Assembly: GCA_019187665.1 (NCBI GenBank)
Contig: JABARH010000033.1
Location: forward strand, 1-53,220
DNA length: 53,220 nt
Direction: 5' to 3'
Source of the DNA: Anaerolineales bacterium
GTDB lineage: Bacteria; Chloroflexota; Anaerolineae; Anaerolineales; Villigracilaceae
The notes below the pieces were generated by a model. The model had not been told where the DNA came from. It worked only from the letters and a program-made list of their open reading frames with translations, and ran no database searches. Position 1 is the first letter of the stretch, and the number at the start of each line of letters is the position of its first letter. The translations under genes were made by a program, and so were the position numbers. Positions 26,514 through 34,984 of the stretch are shown here, piece by piece.

Positions 26514-27289
26514 ACCAGCCTCCCGCCTCGCCCCCCAACCTGAATCCGGCTGCGCCCGCTGCGGGTGTGATCTCCATCCGCCTCCCGTCTTCGTCGCCGC
26601 GCGTCACGTATACGCTGCTCGCCGTCACGATCGGCGTCTATCTCCTGCAAATCCTTTCGCAGTTCCTGCTCGGCTTCGATCTATTGATCGCGCTGGGCGC
26701 AAAGTCGGGCGAACTGATCCGCGACGGGGAATTGTGGCGGCTGTTCACACCCATGTTCCTGCACGTGGGTATCGTTCATCTTGGTTTCAATATGTATTTT
26801 TTGTATTCCTTCGGGGTGGGACTGGAACAACGCTTTGGACATGCTCGTTTTCTGTTATTGTATCTCCTCGGCGGATTTGCCGGAAACGCGCTTTCGTTTT
26901 TGATCACGCCCGTACCCGCGGTCGGATCATCCACATCCGTGTTTGGGCTGGTTGCGGCGGAGGGGATTTTTCTGTATCAGCATAGAAGGTTATTTGGCGC
27001 AGAAACGAAGAACGCCATCAACAATATCGTGATGACGATTGTCATCAACCTGGCAATCGGCTTTTCGAGCGGCGGCTACATTGACAACTGGGGACACATC
27101 GGCGGCCTGCTGGGGGGACTCATCTTCACCTGGTTCAGCGGTCCACTGTGGGAAGTGGAAGGGATCTATCCCCTGTTGCGCCTCGTGGACCGACGCGGCG
27201 AATCACGCGATATGATCGTGGGCGCGGCGGCGGTGCTGTTCATCTTTGGAGCGCTGGTCCTGGTCGCCTTTTTCCGTCCGTTGGGATGA
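26510..27289 (+). CDS. Rhomboid-family intramembrane serine protease
   Basis: 259 residues from a GTG that overlaps the gmk stop (GTGA). Six to seven membrane segments. The catalytic Ser sits in VGSSTSVFGLVAAEG, matching the rhomboid GxSx motif, and the catalytic His in WGHIGGLLGGLIFTW; HVGIVHLGFNMYFLY is the helix-2 signature. It cleaves transmembrane substrates. The N-terminus has a Pro-rich cytoplasmic stretch. Tight overlap with gmk indicates one transcript. Confidence 0.92.
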   Translation: MNQPPASPPNLNPAAPAAGVISIRLPSSSPRVTYTLLAVTIGVYLLQILSQFLLGFDLLIALGAKSGELIRDGELWRLFTPMFLHVGIVHLGFNMYFLYSFGVGLEQRFGHARFLLLYLLGGFAGNALSFLITPVPAVGSSTSVFGLVAAEGIFLYQHRRLFGAETKNAINNIVMTIVINLAIGFSSGGYIDNWGHIGGLLGGLIFTWFSGPLWEVEGIYPLLRLVDRRGESRDMIVGAAAVLFIFGALVLVAFFRPLG

Positions 27290-27336
27290 CACATCGAATT
27301 GACGCGGCGAAACTCAAGCGTGTGCGCGGCAGGGCA

Positions 27337-27385
27337 ACAAAAATAAAAGCAGGTCTCCGCCAAAGCAGGAAACCTGTTTTTGTTT
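27337..27385 (+). terminator. Probable terminator after the rhomboid gene
   Basis: AAAAGCAGGT and ACCTGTTTTT arms, an 18-base centre and a T-rich tail. Not as strong as the other terminators. Confidence 0.5.
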
Positions 27386-27390
27386 ACTGG

Positions 27391-27493
27391 TTCTCTACCG
27401 TACATGAGAAGATTTTTACCGCAAAGCACGCTAAGGTCGCCAGGTTAAAAAGGTTTTCTTTGCGTTCTTTGCGGTGCAAATGTACGGTAGAGA
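27391..27493. repeat. 103-bp hairpin element with perfect terminal inverted repeats
   Basis: Arms 27392-27405 and 27480-27493 are 14 exact complementary bases. A second pair (ACCGCAAAG at 27418, CTTTGCGGT at 27467) lies inside. GTTTACTGG flanks both sides (27382-27390 and 27494-27502), like a target-site duplication. The right copy includes the stop codon of the large surface protein gene. Confidence 0.65.
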
Positions 27494-27495
27494 GT

Positions 27496-30400
27496 TTACT
27501 GGAAGATATCCAGCCATTTTCGCCAGAGTTCGGACAACCAAAACTCCTCGCCTTCGCCAGGCAGTGAATTCCAATAGGCGGGATTCCAAATGTCCAGCCC
27601 GCCCTGCTCACATTCGGCCAGAACGAATTCAGCCGGGGCGTTATCGGGTAAGAGACAGACTGTGGAGGGCGAGCCGTCGGGCTGGGGAGGAAAGGTTCCA
27701 CTGGTCAGGCTGTTGGGCAAGCCGGGCGTCGGAAAGCAGCGATCCAGCCACGAGCCATACCCGTCGGTGTAGCGGCAGTACGCTTTGTCCAAGGCATCCT
27801 GCGCCGGGTAGGTATATGCATCAACGATGGTGTAGTTGCTGGCCTTGACGAGACGGATCGTGTCGCCCGCGTCGCTCATGAAGAAGCCAGTCTGCGAGGC
27901 GTAAAAGACTGCGATCTCGCCGGGTTGGAGGGTCTTCCCCGGCAGGGCGAAGCCGTTCTTGATCTCGTTGCCGTTTGCGTCCTGTTCGTAATCGTCGAGT
28001 TTGTACTGGCTGAGGTTGACCGCCACCTGCCCGGCGTTGATCACTTCCACGAACTCATCGTAGGTGTTGACCTCGCCATCGCCGTTCCAGTCGTGACCGG
28101 GGCGCGCCACGAATTCGTTCAGCACCAGCACCGGGCCGGGGATGGCCTGCGGTGTGCGCGTGCGCGTGGGCGTGTTGGTGGCGCGCGGCGTGGCAGTGAC
28201 ATTGAAGGCCCAGTTGGCATGCTTGGGCGTGCCGTTGATTTTATTCCCGCCAACATCCTCCCCCCAGCGCGGGTTGCCGTCCGGATGCGTGAACCAGTTG
28301 CCATCCTCATTGCTGATCAGGTTTCTTCGCTCCATGGTTCCGAAGATGCTGGCGTTTCCAGCGGGCCAGGGATTGGTGGTGGAGGGGGATGGGGTGGGAG
28401 TCCCTGCGCCGATATTGTAACCATTGGCAAAGTCAACCACATTCGCGTTCAAGTTAGGGGCGGTGGGCTTGCAGTTGTCCAGCGCGACATTGGCGGGTGT
28501 GCAAAGCAGGAGCATCTCTCCACTGTTGTTCAATTGGGTCGAGACGCCCAGATATGTAGTTGGATAAAGTACATCGGCGGAAATATCGGACACGTTGTTA
28601 TCGCTCGTGCCGCGTTCCAAAAGAAAATATTCCCCAGGGTCAATGATACACGTCCCCTGGCAGGTTGTGGCGTCTATGGGAATGATCCGGGGGGTGGAAT
28701 TGATCGCGCTAAAAGCGCGAATCTGCCAGCCCGTCATATTGACCGCAGCCGCTCCGGGGTTGAATAATTCGATCCATTCATCGTTTGAGGAGGCCCGGGT
28801 GCCCATCCACGCCACCTCGGTGATGACGACGGTTTTGGAGGGGGTGAGACCGGAAACAGTCGCTCCGGCATCGTCATCGGTCGTGGTGGATCCATCGCCC
28901 GGGATGGAATCGGGATCAAATTGATTCGAAGATTTTACCTCCGCCCAGTTGGCAGAAACTCCGCTGGTGTTGATCGTCGCGACAATTTTCAGTGTGGCGC
29001 TGGAGCCGTTGGTCAATAGTCCTATATTCCATATTCCGTAGTTCGGACCGGGATTGGTTTCGTATGAGCCGCCCCCTGGAGTGACTGTGTGAGATACATA
29101 GGTTACGTCAGCAGGCAATTGATCCAGCACAGAGACATTTGACGCGTGTCCTGGCCCGGAGTTTTGAACGGTTATGGTGTATTCCACAGTCGAGCCAACA
29201 GTCGCGGCGATGGGGTTGGCGGATTTGGTAACACTTAAGTCCGCAAACAGGACACCCTTGGTATCATCTTCCGATGTTGTGATCGCGCCATTTCCCGGGG
29301 TCGAATCTGTGTCGAATTGGTCCGCTGTCCACACTTCTGCCCAATTGGTTGACGGGCCATTCACAAGCGCCTGCGCCCTCAGTTTGAGAGTCCGGGTCTC
29401 TCCCACATTCATGTTGCCTATGGTCCAAATCCCTGTTGCAGGAACATAGATTCCTCCGTCGAGATCCTCATGGGATAAATAAAGATAATCCGACGGAGAA
29501 AGCAAGTCCTTCACCGAAACGTTCGTGGCAGGATTCGGCCCTGCATTGGTTACTGTGATCGTGAATTCCACAAGGTCGTTCAAGAGAAGCGTCGGGTCAT
29601 CCACGATCAGCGTCAGGCTCAGGTCCGCGGAACGCGGGGTGACGACAACAGAGGCGGAATTATTATAGGCAATGGGGTCATATTGATCGCTCGACCAAAG
29701 TTCTGCGCTATTTGTTTTTTGTCCGGGCGTTGTAACCGTGGTGTTGATGTCTATAAAGTCGGATGAACCGGGCGAGTAAGGCGCGCCGCACCCCGGCGTT
29801 GTATTGGGGAGCAATGTTCCGACCGACCAAAAACCAGTCGCTGGATTGTACGTAGCCCCCAAATCTGAATCCGACACATAATCCACGCCGCCGGGTAATT
29901 CATCTTTGACAACAATATTATCGGCGGCATCCGGGCCGCAATTGACCACTGTGATCTTAAATTGGATACTGTCCCCTTTATCTGGATTCGGGTCGTTAAC
30001 CGATTTGAGTACCATTAAATCGGATTGCTTTGGATTGATGGTTACTGTCCGGTTATCATCCTCTAACGGATAAGGAACATTATTCGCCGGGGTCGAATCT
30101 GGATCAGCCTGATCCGCCGTCCAAATTTCAGCAGTGTTTTGGATGGATCCAGTCTGCGCGACAATAGCCGATAGTTTCAGCTGTGCGGTTGCGCCGCCGG
30201 GCAAAGCGCCTACAACCCAGATTCCCGTGGATGGGTTGTAAGTGCCGCCGCCATCGTCGGATTTATAGGTTAATCCGACCGGCAGAGAATCCTTTACCGT
30301 AATTCCTGTTGCGATATCACTGCTCTCATTTTTAACCTTTATCGTAAATGTAACTGTCTCCCCCAGGTTTGGAAACTGATCGCTGGGCGGAATGGTCATA

Positions 30401-30624
30401 TCCAATGAAAGGTCTCTATCCCCGGGAGCCAGCGGGGGTGCCTGAACCACAAAATTTGCCCTCCCGACGTTTGGAGTTGCGGAAGCGGTTGGAGTGATTG
30501 TCGAAACCGCCATCTGCGCCGCCTCCACTCGCGTCAACCTCTGCCCGCCCAGCGCGCCGAAAAATAGCGCAACCAGCATCAGCAGGGACAATGTCCAGCG
30601 AGAGAGAAAATTACGGCGAGACAT
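27496..30624 (-). CDS. Secreted DUF11-repeat and lamin-tail-domain surface protein
   Basis: 1042 residues. A signal peptide (LSLLMLVALFFGALGG) is followed by about four DUF11-type beta-sandwich repeats of 120-130 residues, each with a VEFTITVTNAGPN-like strand and a GIWTIGNM-like strand. Two lamin-tail domains follow: one beginning VVITEVAWMG (about residue 600) and one LVLNEFVARPG (about residue 865). LTD proteins bind calcium or nucleic acids and are typical of extracellular Chloroflexota proteins. No sortase or membrane anchor is seen at the C-terminus. Leaderless-type -10 at 30631. Confidence 0.85.
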   Translation of the reverse strand: MSRRNFLSRWTLSLLMLVALFFGALGGQRLTRVEAAQMAVSTITPTASATPNVGRANFVVQAPPLAPGDRDLSLDMTIPPSDQFPNLGETVTFTIKVKNESSDIATGITVKDSLPVGLTYKSDDGGGTYNPSTGIWVVGALPGGATAQLKLSAIVAQTGSIQNTAEIWTADQADPDSTPANNVPYPLEDDNRTVTINPKQSDLMVLKSVNDPNPDKGDSIQFKITVVNCGPDAADNIVVKDELPGGVDYVSDSDLGATYNPATGFWSVGTLLPNTTPGCGAPYSPGSSDFIDINTTVTTPGQKTNSAELWSSDQYDPIAYNNSASVVVTPRSADLSLTLIVDDPTLLLNDLVEFTITVTNAGPNPATNVSVKDLLSPSDYLYLSHEDLDGGIYVPATGIWTIGNMNVGETRTLKLRAQALVNGPSTNWAEVWTADQFDTDSTPGNGAITTSEDDTKGVLFADLSVTKSANPIAATVGSTVEYTITVQNSGPGHASNVSVLDQLPADVTYVSHTVTPGGGSYETNPGPNYGIWNIGLLTNGSSATLKIVATINTSGVSANWAEVKSSNQFDPDSIPGDGSTTTDDDAGATVSGLTPSKTVVITEVAWMGTRASSNDEWIELFNPGAAAVNMTGWQIRAFSAINSTPRIIPIDATTCQGTCIIDPGEYFLLERGTSDNNVSDISADVLYPTTYLGVSTQLNNSGEMLLLCTPANVALDNCKPTAPNLNANVVDFANGYNIGAGTPTPSPSTTNPWPAGNASIFGTMERRNLISNEDGNWFTHPDGNPRWGEDVGGNKINGTPKHANWAFNVTATPRATNTPTRTRTPQAIPGPVLVLNEFVARPGHDWNGDGEVNTYDEFVEVINAGQVAVNLSQYKLDDYEQDANGNEIKNGFALPGKTLQPGEIAVFYASQTGFFMSDAGDTIRLVKASNYTIVDAYTYPAQDALDKAYCRYTDGYGSWLDRCFPTPGLPNSLTSGTFPPQPDGSPSTVCLLPDNAPAEFVLAECEQGGLDIWNPAYWNSLPGEGEEFWLSELWRKWLDIFQ

Positions 30625-30630
30625 GCGTCA

Positions 30631-30636
30631 ATTTTA
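30631..30636 (-). promoter_or_regulatory. -10 box (TAAAAT) 6 nt before the surface protein ATG
   Basis: Minus-strand TGTAAAAT ends six bases before the ATG at 30624, without a ribosome site. Confidence 0.45.
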
Positions 30637-30697
30637 CACGATAACCGGAAAAAAACACCGGGGTGGTCATGCTCCAGGAAGGCGATGCCACTCAATC

Positions 30698-30970
30698 TCA
30701 GGTCTGGGTCGGACGCGGCTCAACCACAAACTTGATGGCGGTGCGTACCTTGTCCTCGATCTCGATATCCACAAATTCCGGTACACACGCAATATCAATA
30801 CCGTCATTCTTCAAATAATTCGCCGCAAGCGCCAGCGCCTTCACAGCCTGATTGACCGCCCCCGCGCCGATGGCTTGCACCTCCGCCCGCTTATGTTCGC
30901 GGATCACGCCGGCAATCGCCCCCGCCACGGCGGACGTTCGGGAGTTCGCTGAAACCTTGATCATGTCCAT
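30698..30970 (-). CDS. spoVS: Stage V sporulation protein S (SpoVS/Alba-like)
   Basis: 90 residues from the ATG at 30970, preceded by GGGAGG. The sequence MDMIKVSANSRTSAVAGAIAG followed by VQAIGAGAVNQAVKALALA is the conserved SpoVS core, related to Alba-fold DNA/RNA-binding proteins. In non-sporulating phyla the protein has other, mostly unknown, roles. The longer frame to 31021 is rejected. It borders the gene-free, DnaA-box-rich stretch at 31.0-31.6 kb, where a chromatin-type protein would be at home. Confidence 0.9.
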   Translation of the reverse strand: MDMIKVSANSRTSAVAGAIAGVIREHKRAEVQAIGAGAVNQAVKALALAANYLKNDGIDIACVPEFVDIEIEDKVRTAIKFVVEPRPTQT

Positions 30971-31288
30971 GACTGCCTCCCAGCAATGAAGAAAAAAGGC
31001 AACGGCGCTTTCATTGTACATTTTTTCCGCCCGTATTACAAGAAAAATAAGATTGTATTATTCTGTTAATCTTAGTAGTCACAGTAGGGGCTGTGGACAA
31101 TGTGGAAAGCCGGGCCCTCCTCAACCCGCCAACCTACAAATAGGTCAATGCGGCGCCTCACCCCCAAATAACGTACAACAACTCAACAAATTTTTCCCAA
31201 GTCAAATGTGGAAAATAACGGAAAAAGACGGAAAAAAAATAGAGGGCGATTCATCCTCGCCACATTTTGGATGCACGCCGGAGCGCCC

Positions 31289-31300
31289 CCCATATATGGG
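31289..31300. repeat. 12-bp palindrome within the origin region
   Basis: CCCATATATGGG is exactly self-complementary and could be a protein-binding site. Confidence 0.35.
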
Positions 31301-31501
31301 TTCGCCTCTCCCTTGACATTGAGCCGGGTCCCGTCTTCGGAAGCCTGATTCTCCACACCGGAGGCGGGTTTTCCACAGAAAAGCCTCACTTATCCACAAT
31401 TTCAGCCAGCCCGGAACGGCTTCCCGAATTCCCCATAGCCCAAATGTGGGGGTATATGTAGGCTTATTGTTTAGACAAAACCGGGCTGAATATAATACCC
31501 A

Positions 31502-31551
31502 CGGTCACAAATTGCGCATTCCACCTTCTAAAAAAGCGCAATTTGTGACCG
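31502..31551. repeat. Perfect 16-bp inverted repeat next to the origin candidate
   Basis: CGGTCACAAATTGCGC (31502-31517) and its exact complement (31536-31551) are separated by 18 bases. It lies 19 bases beyond the stop of the minus-strand gene at 31570 and may be its terminator or an operator. Confidence 0.6.
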
Positions 31552-31569
31552 AGTGCGGTATAACGCTTT

Positions 31570-32592
31570 CTACAAACTTGTCGAAGTTTCCAACCCGTTG
31601 GCGGCGGCCATCTCATCCAGCAGAATCTCCACCTCGTCCAGGAACGAGTCCAGCCCCTCCACTTTCTCGCCGAAGCCGCCTCCGGTCAAGCCGAGTTCGG
31701 CGCAGGCGGCTTGCCAGCCGTGTGTCTTCTCCTCGGGTAAAACGGAGGCGGCAAGCGTCCACGTATGAAGCAGGGGCCAGAGCGGGGCGAGGCGATTGTC
31801 GCTTGCCAGCATGGCGTCGAAAGATTTGCGATAGTAGGCGAGGCGCGCCGTGTGGATGCGCGGATCGGCTTTGCCGGTTTCGGCGGCGGAGGTGAATTCC
31901 GCCTGCCAATCGGGAATCCATTCGGCGGGGATGCCCTCCGCGAGGTTGTGCCCGCCCAGCAGTCCGATCAGACCCGCCGCCATCCCCGCGCGATCCGCCT
32001 GCGCCGCGCGAGTCGGAAAGTCCAGCAAGAGTCGGCGTTCGGCGAGCGGGTTGCCTGCGTTGAGTTCGCCCACCGCGCACACAGCATGATAAACGGACTT
32101 GAGGTAGTGCGCAACTTCGGCGGGACCGGTTTTCTCGACGCTGAGCAGGTCGGTCCACACGCCGCGCCCGTGACTGAGCAGGGTGCGACAGCGTTGGAGC
32201 GTGAGGGCCGGACCGTTGAATTCGAATCCGCCGCGCACGGCGGCTTGCACGAAGTCGAAGAATTTTTCGCGTTCGTAGATCAGCATCGGCGCGTAGATCT
32301 CCGGTCCGAGCCAGGGGTTGACGCGCAACTCGCGAGCGGGATTGTATTCGGCGCGCGCGTGATAAGTGATGTCCACGTGGAAGTCGCCGGTCAACTTGAC
32401 GATCTCGCGCGTGCGTTTTGGATTTCCGGCTGTGACGAAGACCAGGTCAATGTCGGTCACGCCGCCGAGGAAGGGGTCATCCGTCAGCAGGGAGCCGATC
32501 AGGTATGCCGCGAGGATGTCCTTGTCGTTGTAGGCGCGGGCTTGGGTGGTTTCTTTGGCGAGGCGGATGAGGGTTTCGCGTGTGACGCGCAT
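31570..32592 (-). CDS. Nucleotidyltransferase-fold protein of unknown function
   Basis: 340 residues. Near the N-terminus AAYLIGSLLTDDPFLGGVTDIDLVFV fits the polymerase-beta-type nucleotidyltransferase fold (GS followed by D-x-D). A further Asp in the FHVDITYH segment could complete the site. The remaining 250 residues look helical and are not recognised. The family includes kanamycin nucleotidyltransferase-like and antitoxin-like proteins; none is adjacent here. GGAG lies before the ATG at 32592. Confidence 0.7.
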   Translation of the reverse strand: MRVTRETLIRLAKETTQARAYNDKDILAAYLIGSLLTDDPFLGGVTDIDLVFVTAGNPKRTREIVKLTGDFHVDITYHARAEYNPARELRVNPWLGPEIYAPMLIYEREKFFDFVQAAVRGGFEFNGPALTLQRCRTLLSHGRGVWTDLLSVEKTGPAEVAHYLKSVYHAVCAVGELNAGNPLAERRLLLDFPTRAAQADRAGMAAGLIGLLGGHNLAEGIPAEWIPDWQAEFTSAAETGKADPRIHTARLAYYRKSFDAMLASDNRLAPLWPLLHTWTLAASVLPEEKTHGWQAACAELGLTGGGFGEKVEGLDSFLDEVEILLDEMAAANGLETSTSL

Positions 32593-32609
32593 AAATACTC
32601 CGGGGGATT

Positions 32610-32683
32610 AACCGCTACGTCCGCCAGGAGCGCAAAGAAAATCTTTTTGATCTTTCTTCGCGGACTTTGCGTGCTTCGCGGTT
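32610..32683. repeat. Palindromic repeat, GCAAAG family copy 2
   Basis: AACCGC (32610) to GCGGTT (32683) with inner GCAAAGAAAATC and GATCTTTCTTCGC halves. Shares words with the 27391-27493 element (GCAAAG...CTTTGCG, GCGGT). Confidence 0.6.
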
Positions 32684-32699
32684 GGTGAATCTTTGTGAA

Positions 32700-33338
32700 T
32701 CACTGTTTCATCGGCAGGCTGGGCTGAAAAGGCGCGATGCCCAGGGTTTCGCGGATTTTGCCTTCCACAAATTTCAGATGCTCCGGGTCGGAGACGAAGT
32801 TGAGCGGGTTCGTGTCAATGATCAAGACCGGTGTGTGATCGTAGGGTTTCGAGAAAAAATCGTCGTAGGCGTGATTCAATTCGTCAATGTATGTGCGTTC
32901 CATGTTGCGCTCATACGAACGGTCGCGCAGGGCAATGCGTTGCATCAGCACGTCTGTGTCCGCGCGTAAATAAACAAGCAAGTCGGGCGTGGTGATCTTT
33001 TCCGCCAGCGCCTCGTGGACGCGGCGGTACATGTCCAGCTCGTCGCCTTTCAAGTTGATGCGGGCGAAGAGCGCGTCTTTGGCGAAGGTGTAATCGGAGA
33101 GCAGGTTTTTTCCCGCCGCAAGGAGCTCGGTTACGCCGCGGCGTTGCTGGTGATAGCGCGAAAGCAAAAAGAAAATTTGCGTCTGAAAGGCATAGCGCTC
33201 GCGGTCGCCGTAAAAATCGGAGAGAAACGGATTCTCCTCGAAGACTTCGAGCAGGATATCGGCGTTGAAGGATGGTTGCAAGAGACGGGCCAGGGTGGTC
33301 TTGCCGACTCCGATGACCCCTTCGATGGCGACGTACAT
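32700..33338 (-). CDS. Deoxynucleoside kinase (dGK/dCK/dAK family)
   Basis: 212 residues from the ATG at 33338. P-loop EGVIGVGKTTLA at the N-terminus, the substrate-recognition FEENPFLSDFYGDRERYAFQ, and the DRS/ERNMERTYI region typical of the deoxyguanosine/deoxyadenosine kinase family (the lid contains Arg and Glu). It salvages deoxynucleosides as monophosphates. A long octamer-repeat spacer precedes it. The longer frame to 33836 is a repeat-driven extension and is rejected. Confidence 0.9.
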   Translation of the reverse strand: MYVAIEGVIGVGKTTLARLLQPSFNADILLEVFEENPFLSDFYGDRERYAFQTQIFFLLSRYHQQRRGVTELLAAGKNLLSDYTFAKDALFARINLKGDELDMYRRVHEALAEKITTPDLLVYLRADTDVLMQRIALRDRSYERNMERTYIDELNHAYDDFFSKPYDHTPVLIIDTNPLNFVSDPEHLKFVEGKIRETLGIAPFQPSLPMKQ

Positions 33339-33380
33339 GCGCGCTCCGCGAGGTGAGATGGGGCAAGGATACCATAAAGG

Positions 33381-33438
33381 CGTAGACAGGTACACAGGTA
33401 CACACGTGGACACGTAGACACGTACACACGTAGACAGG
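33381..33438. repeat. Octamer repeat spacer between the kinase and glycosyltransferase genes
   Basis: Words such as GTAGACAGG, TACACAGG and TACACACG repeat with a period near eight. It lies in a divergent gap, 43 bases upstream of the kinase start and 45 bases upstream of the glycosyltransferase start. Confidence 0.8.
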
Positions 33439-33470
33439 GATGACCGGAAACGTGTGCATCTGTGTCCGCT

Positions 33471-33476
33471 TATAAT
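33471..33476 (+). promoter_or_regulatory. -10 box (TATAAT) 6 nt before the ATG at 33483
   Basis: Consensus TATAAT is followed by GGCAAT and the ATG. A leaderless message is likely. Confidence 0.5.
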
Positions 33477-33482
33477 GGCAAT

Positions 33483-34499
33483 ATGGCAACGATCGGAATT
33501 GTTCCCCGTGTGGATGGGATCGGCGGCATGGCCTCGTTTCGACTTAAGTTCGAAGCGGGGCTTGCCTCGCGCGGCTTCAGCGTGACTCATGATCCGGCTG
33601 AAGCGGACACCTGCATCCTCGTCATTGCCGGGACGAGGGACCTGATTCCGCTGTGGCGCGCCAAACGCCGCGGCGTGCGTATTGTGCAACGGTTGGATGG
33701 GATCAACTGGCTCCATCGCAAACGTAACACGGGCTGGCGCCACTTTGTCCGCGCGGAGTATGGCAATTTTATTTTGTCGTTCATCCGCCGGTTCATCGCG
33801 GATCATATTTTGTATCAAAGCGAGTTTTCGAAACAATGGTGGGAGGACTGGTACGGCAGGACGCGTGTTTCATCCACGGTGGTGCATAACGGTGTGGATT
33901 TGAATGTATATTCCCCCATGACGGTAAAGCGAGATACCATCTCGCTCCACAGACTCCTCGTCGTCGAAGGCAGTCTCGGCGGCGGATATGAAATGGGACT
34001 CGATAATGCCCTGCGCCTCGCTGAAACCTTAAATGAAAAGCATAGCCTGCCGATGCAATTGGTTGTGGTTGGAAAAATCAGCGCTGATCATCGCGCGCGC
34101 GTGGAATCGAAGACGAACATTCCCATCGAATGGATGGGTGTTGTGCCGCGCGAACGCATCCCCGAAATAGACCGCTCCGCACACCTGCTTTTTTCCGCCG
34201 ACTTGAACGCCGCCTGCCCGAACTCGGTCATCGAGGCGCTGGCGTGCGGACTCCCGGTCGCATCTTTTGACACCGGTGCGTTGCGTGAACTTGTGGTCGG
34301 CGACGCGGGGCGACTCGTTCCCTACGGCGGCGATGTGTGGAATCTCGATCCGCCGGAGGTTGAGTCGCTGGCGGTCGCCTCCGCTGAAATTCTGCGCGAT
34401 CCGCCTCGATTTGCGAACGCCGCGCGTGTCCACGCCGAATCCGCGCTGGGGTTGGACAAGATGGTGGATGGGTATCTTCGCGTTTTATTAGATGACTGA
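33483..34499 (+). CDS. Glycosyltransferase family 4 (GT-B) enzyme
   Basis: 338 residues from the ATG at 33483. GT-B fold: an N-terminal strand TIGIVPRVDGIGGMASFRLKF, then VHNGVDLNVYSP, and the C-terminal nucleotide-sugar region ADLNAACPNSVIEALACGLPVASFDTGALRELV with the E-x7-E motif. It would add sugar units to a surface glycan. A 20-base palindromic element lies in frame inside the coding region (33928-33946). Confidence 0.88.
   Translation: MATIGIVPRVDGIGGMASFRLKFEAGLASRGFSVTHDPAEADTCILVIAGTRDLIPLWRAKRRGVRIVQRLDGINWLHRKRNTGWRHFVRAEYGNFILSFIRRFIADHILYQSEFSKQWWEDWYGRTRVSSTVVHNGVDLNVYSPMTVKRDTISLHRLLVVEGSLGGGYEMGLDNALRLAETLNEKHSLPMQLVVVGKISADHRARVESKTNIPIEWMGVVPRERIPEIDRSAHLLFSADLNAACPNSVIEALACGLPVASFDTGALRELVVGDAGRLVPYGGDVWNLDPPEVESLAVASAEILRDPPRFANAARVHAESALGLDKMVDGYLRVLLDD
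33928..33946 (+). repeat. In-frame palindromic element inside a glycosyltransferase gene
   Basis: AGCGAGAT-ACC-ATCTCGCT, 8-base arms with a 3-base centre, encodes part of VKRDTISLH. A copy with the same core lies at 40823-40841. Confidence 0.55.
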
Positions 34500-34549
34500 A
34501 CACAAAGACACACAGGCAAGTCTTCGCGCCTTCGCGTTAAGGAGACAAC

Positions 34550-34975
34550 ATGGATGAAATCGAAACCTTCCTGCGAAAACATTTGCAGGGCATCAATGAA
34601 AATAATATTTCTTCCTATCACGAGACGACCTCGCCCGATCTGACTTTGTATGAGTGGTGGGTCACGCCACAGCGTATTGACGGACTGCCCTTCCATGAAT
34701 TTATGATGTCCGCCAACGCGGAGAAAGGCACGGTCTTCGGTGCGGAGGCAAAGGGAGAGAAAGCCAAAACGCGCTTCGATCTTTCAAATCTGCACATTCA
34801 ACGCTACGGCGATTGTGCAGTTGCGAGTTACACCTTGCTGATCAGCACAGCGACCGCGGACGGAGTCAAAGTCGCGGCGCATAACGAGACACGCGTGATC
34901 GTCAGGATGCGCGGCGCGTGGAAGGTTGTCCATGTCCACAAGTCACCGGCGTATTCGGCGCCGCACGTTGGGTAA
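34550..34975 (+). CDS. NTF2-like protein (SnoaL/DUF4440 or CaMKII-association type)
   Basis: 141 residues with the alpha+beta cone fold pattern: a first helix EIETFLRKHLQGINENN, then DLTLYEWW, and the terminal strands RVIVRMRGAWKVVHVHKS. The family binds small ligands or acts as an oligomerisation module. AAGGAGACAAC precedes the ATG. It sits between two glycosyltransferase genes on the same strand. Function unknown. Confidence 0.75.
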   Translation: MDEIETFLRKHLQGINENNISSYHETTSPDLTLYEWWVTPQRIDGLPFHEFMMSANAEKGTVFGAEAKGEKAKTRFDLSNLHIQRYGDCAVASYTLLISTATADGVKVAAHNETRVIVRMRGAWKVVHVHKSPAYSAPHVG

Positions 34976-34984
34976 AAGCAGAGA

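Larger units (their letters stand above)
31022..31569. other. oriC: Candidate chromosomal replication origin (oriC)
   Basis: Within a 600-base gene-free stretch, DnaA-type nonamers appear at 31390-31398 (TTATCCACA, exact), 31369-31377 (TTTTCCACA), 31349-31357 (TTCTCCACA) on the plus strand, and as complements at 31092-31100 (TTGTCCACA), 31101-31109 (CTTTCCACA) and 31207-31215 (TTTTCCACA). An A+T-rich part at 31033-31075 could be the unwinding element. dnaA itself is not in the window. The parS site at 17.3 kb fits an origin-proximal domain. Confidence 0.6.

Noticed and set aside
33339..33836. Extension of the deoxynucleoside kinase to 33836
   Set aside because: It runs through the octamer repeat and into the divergent glycosyltransferase gene.
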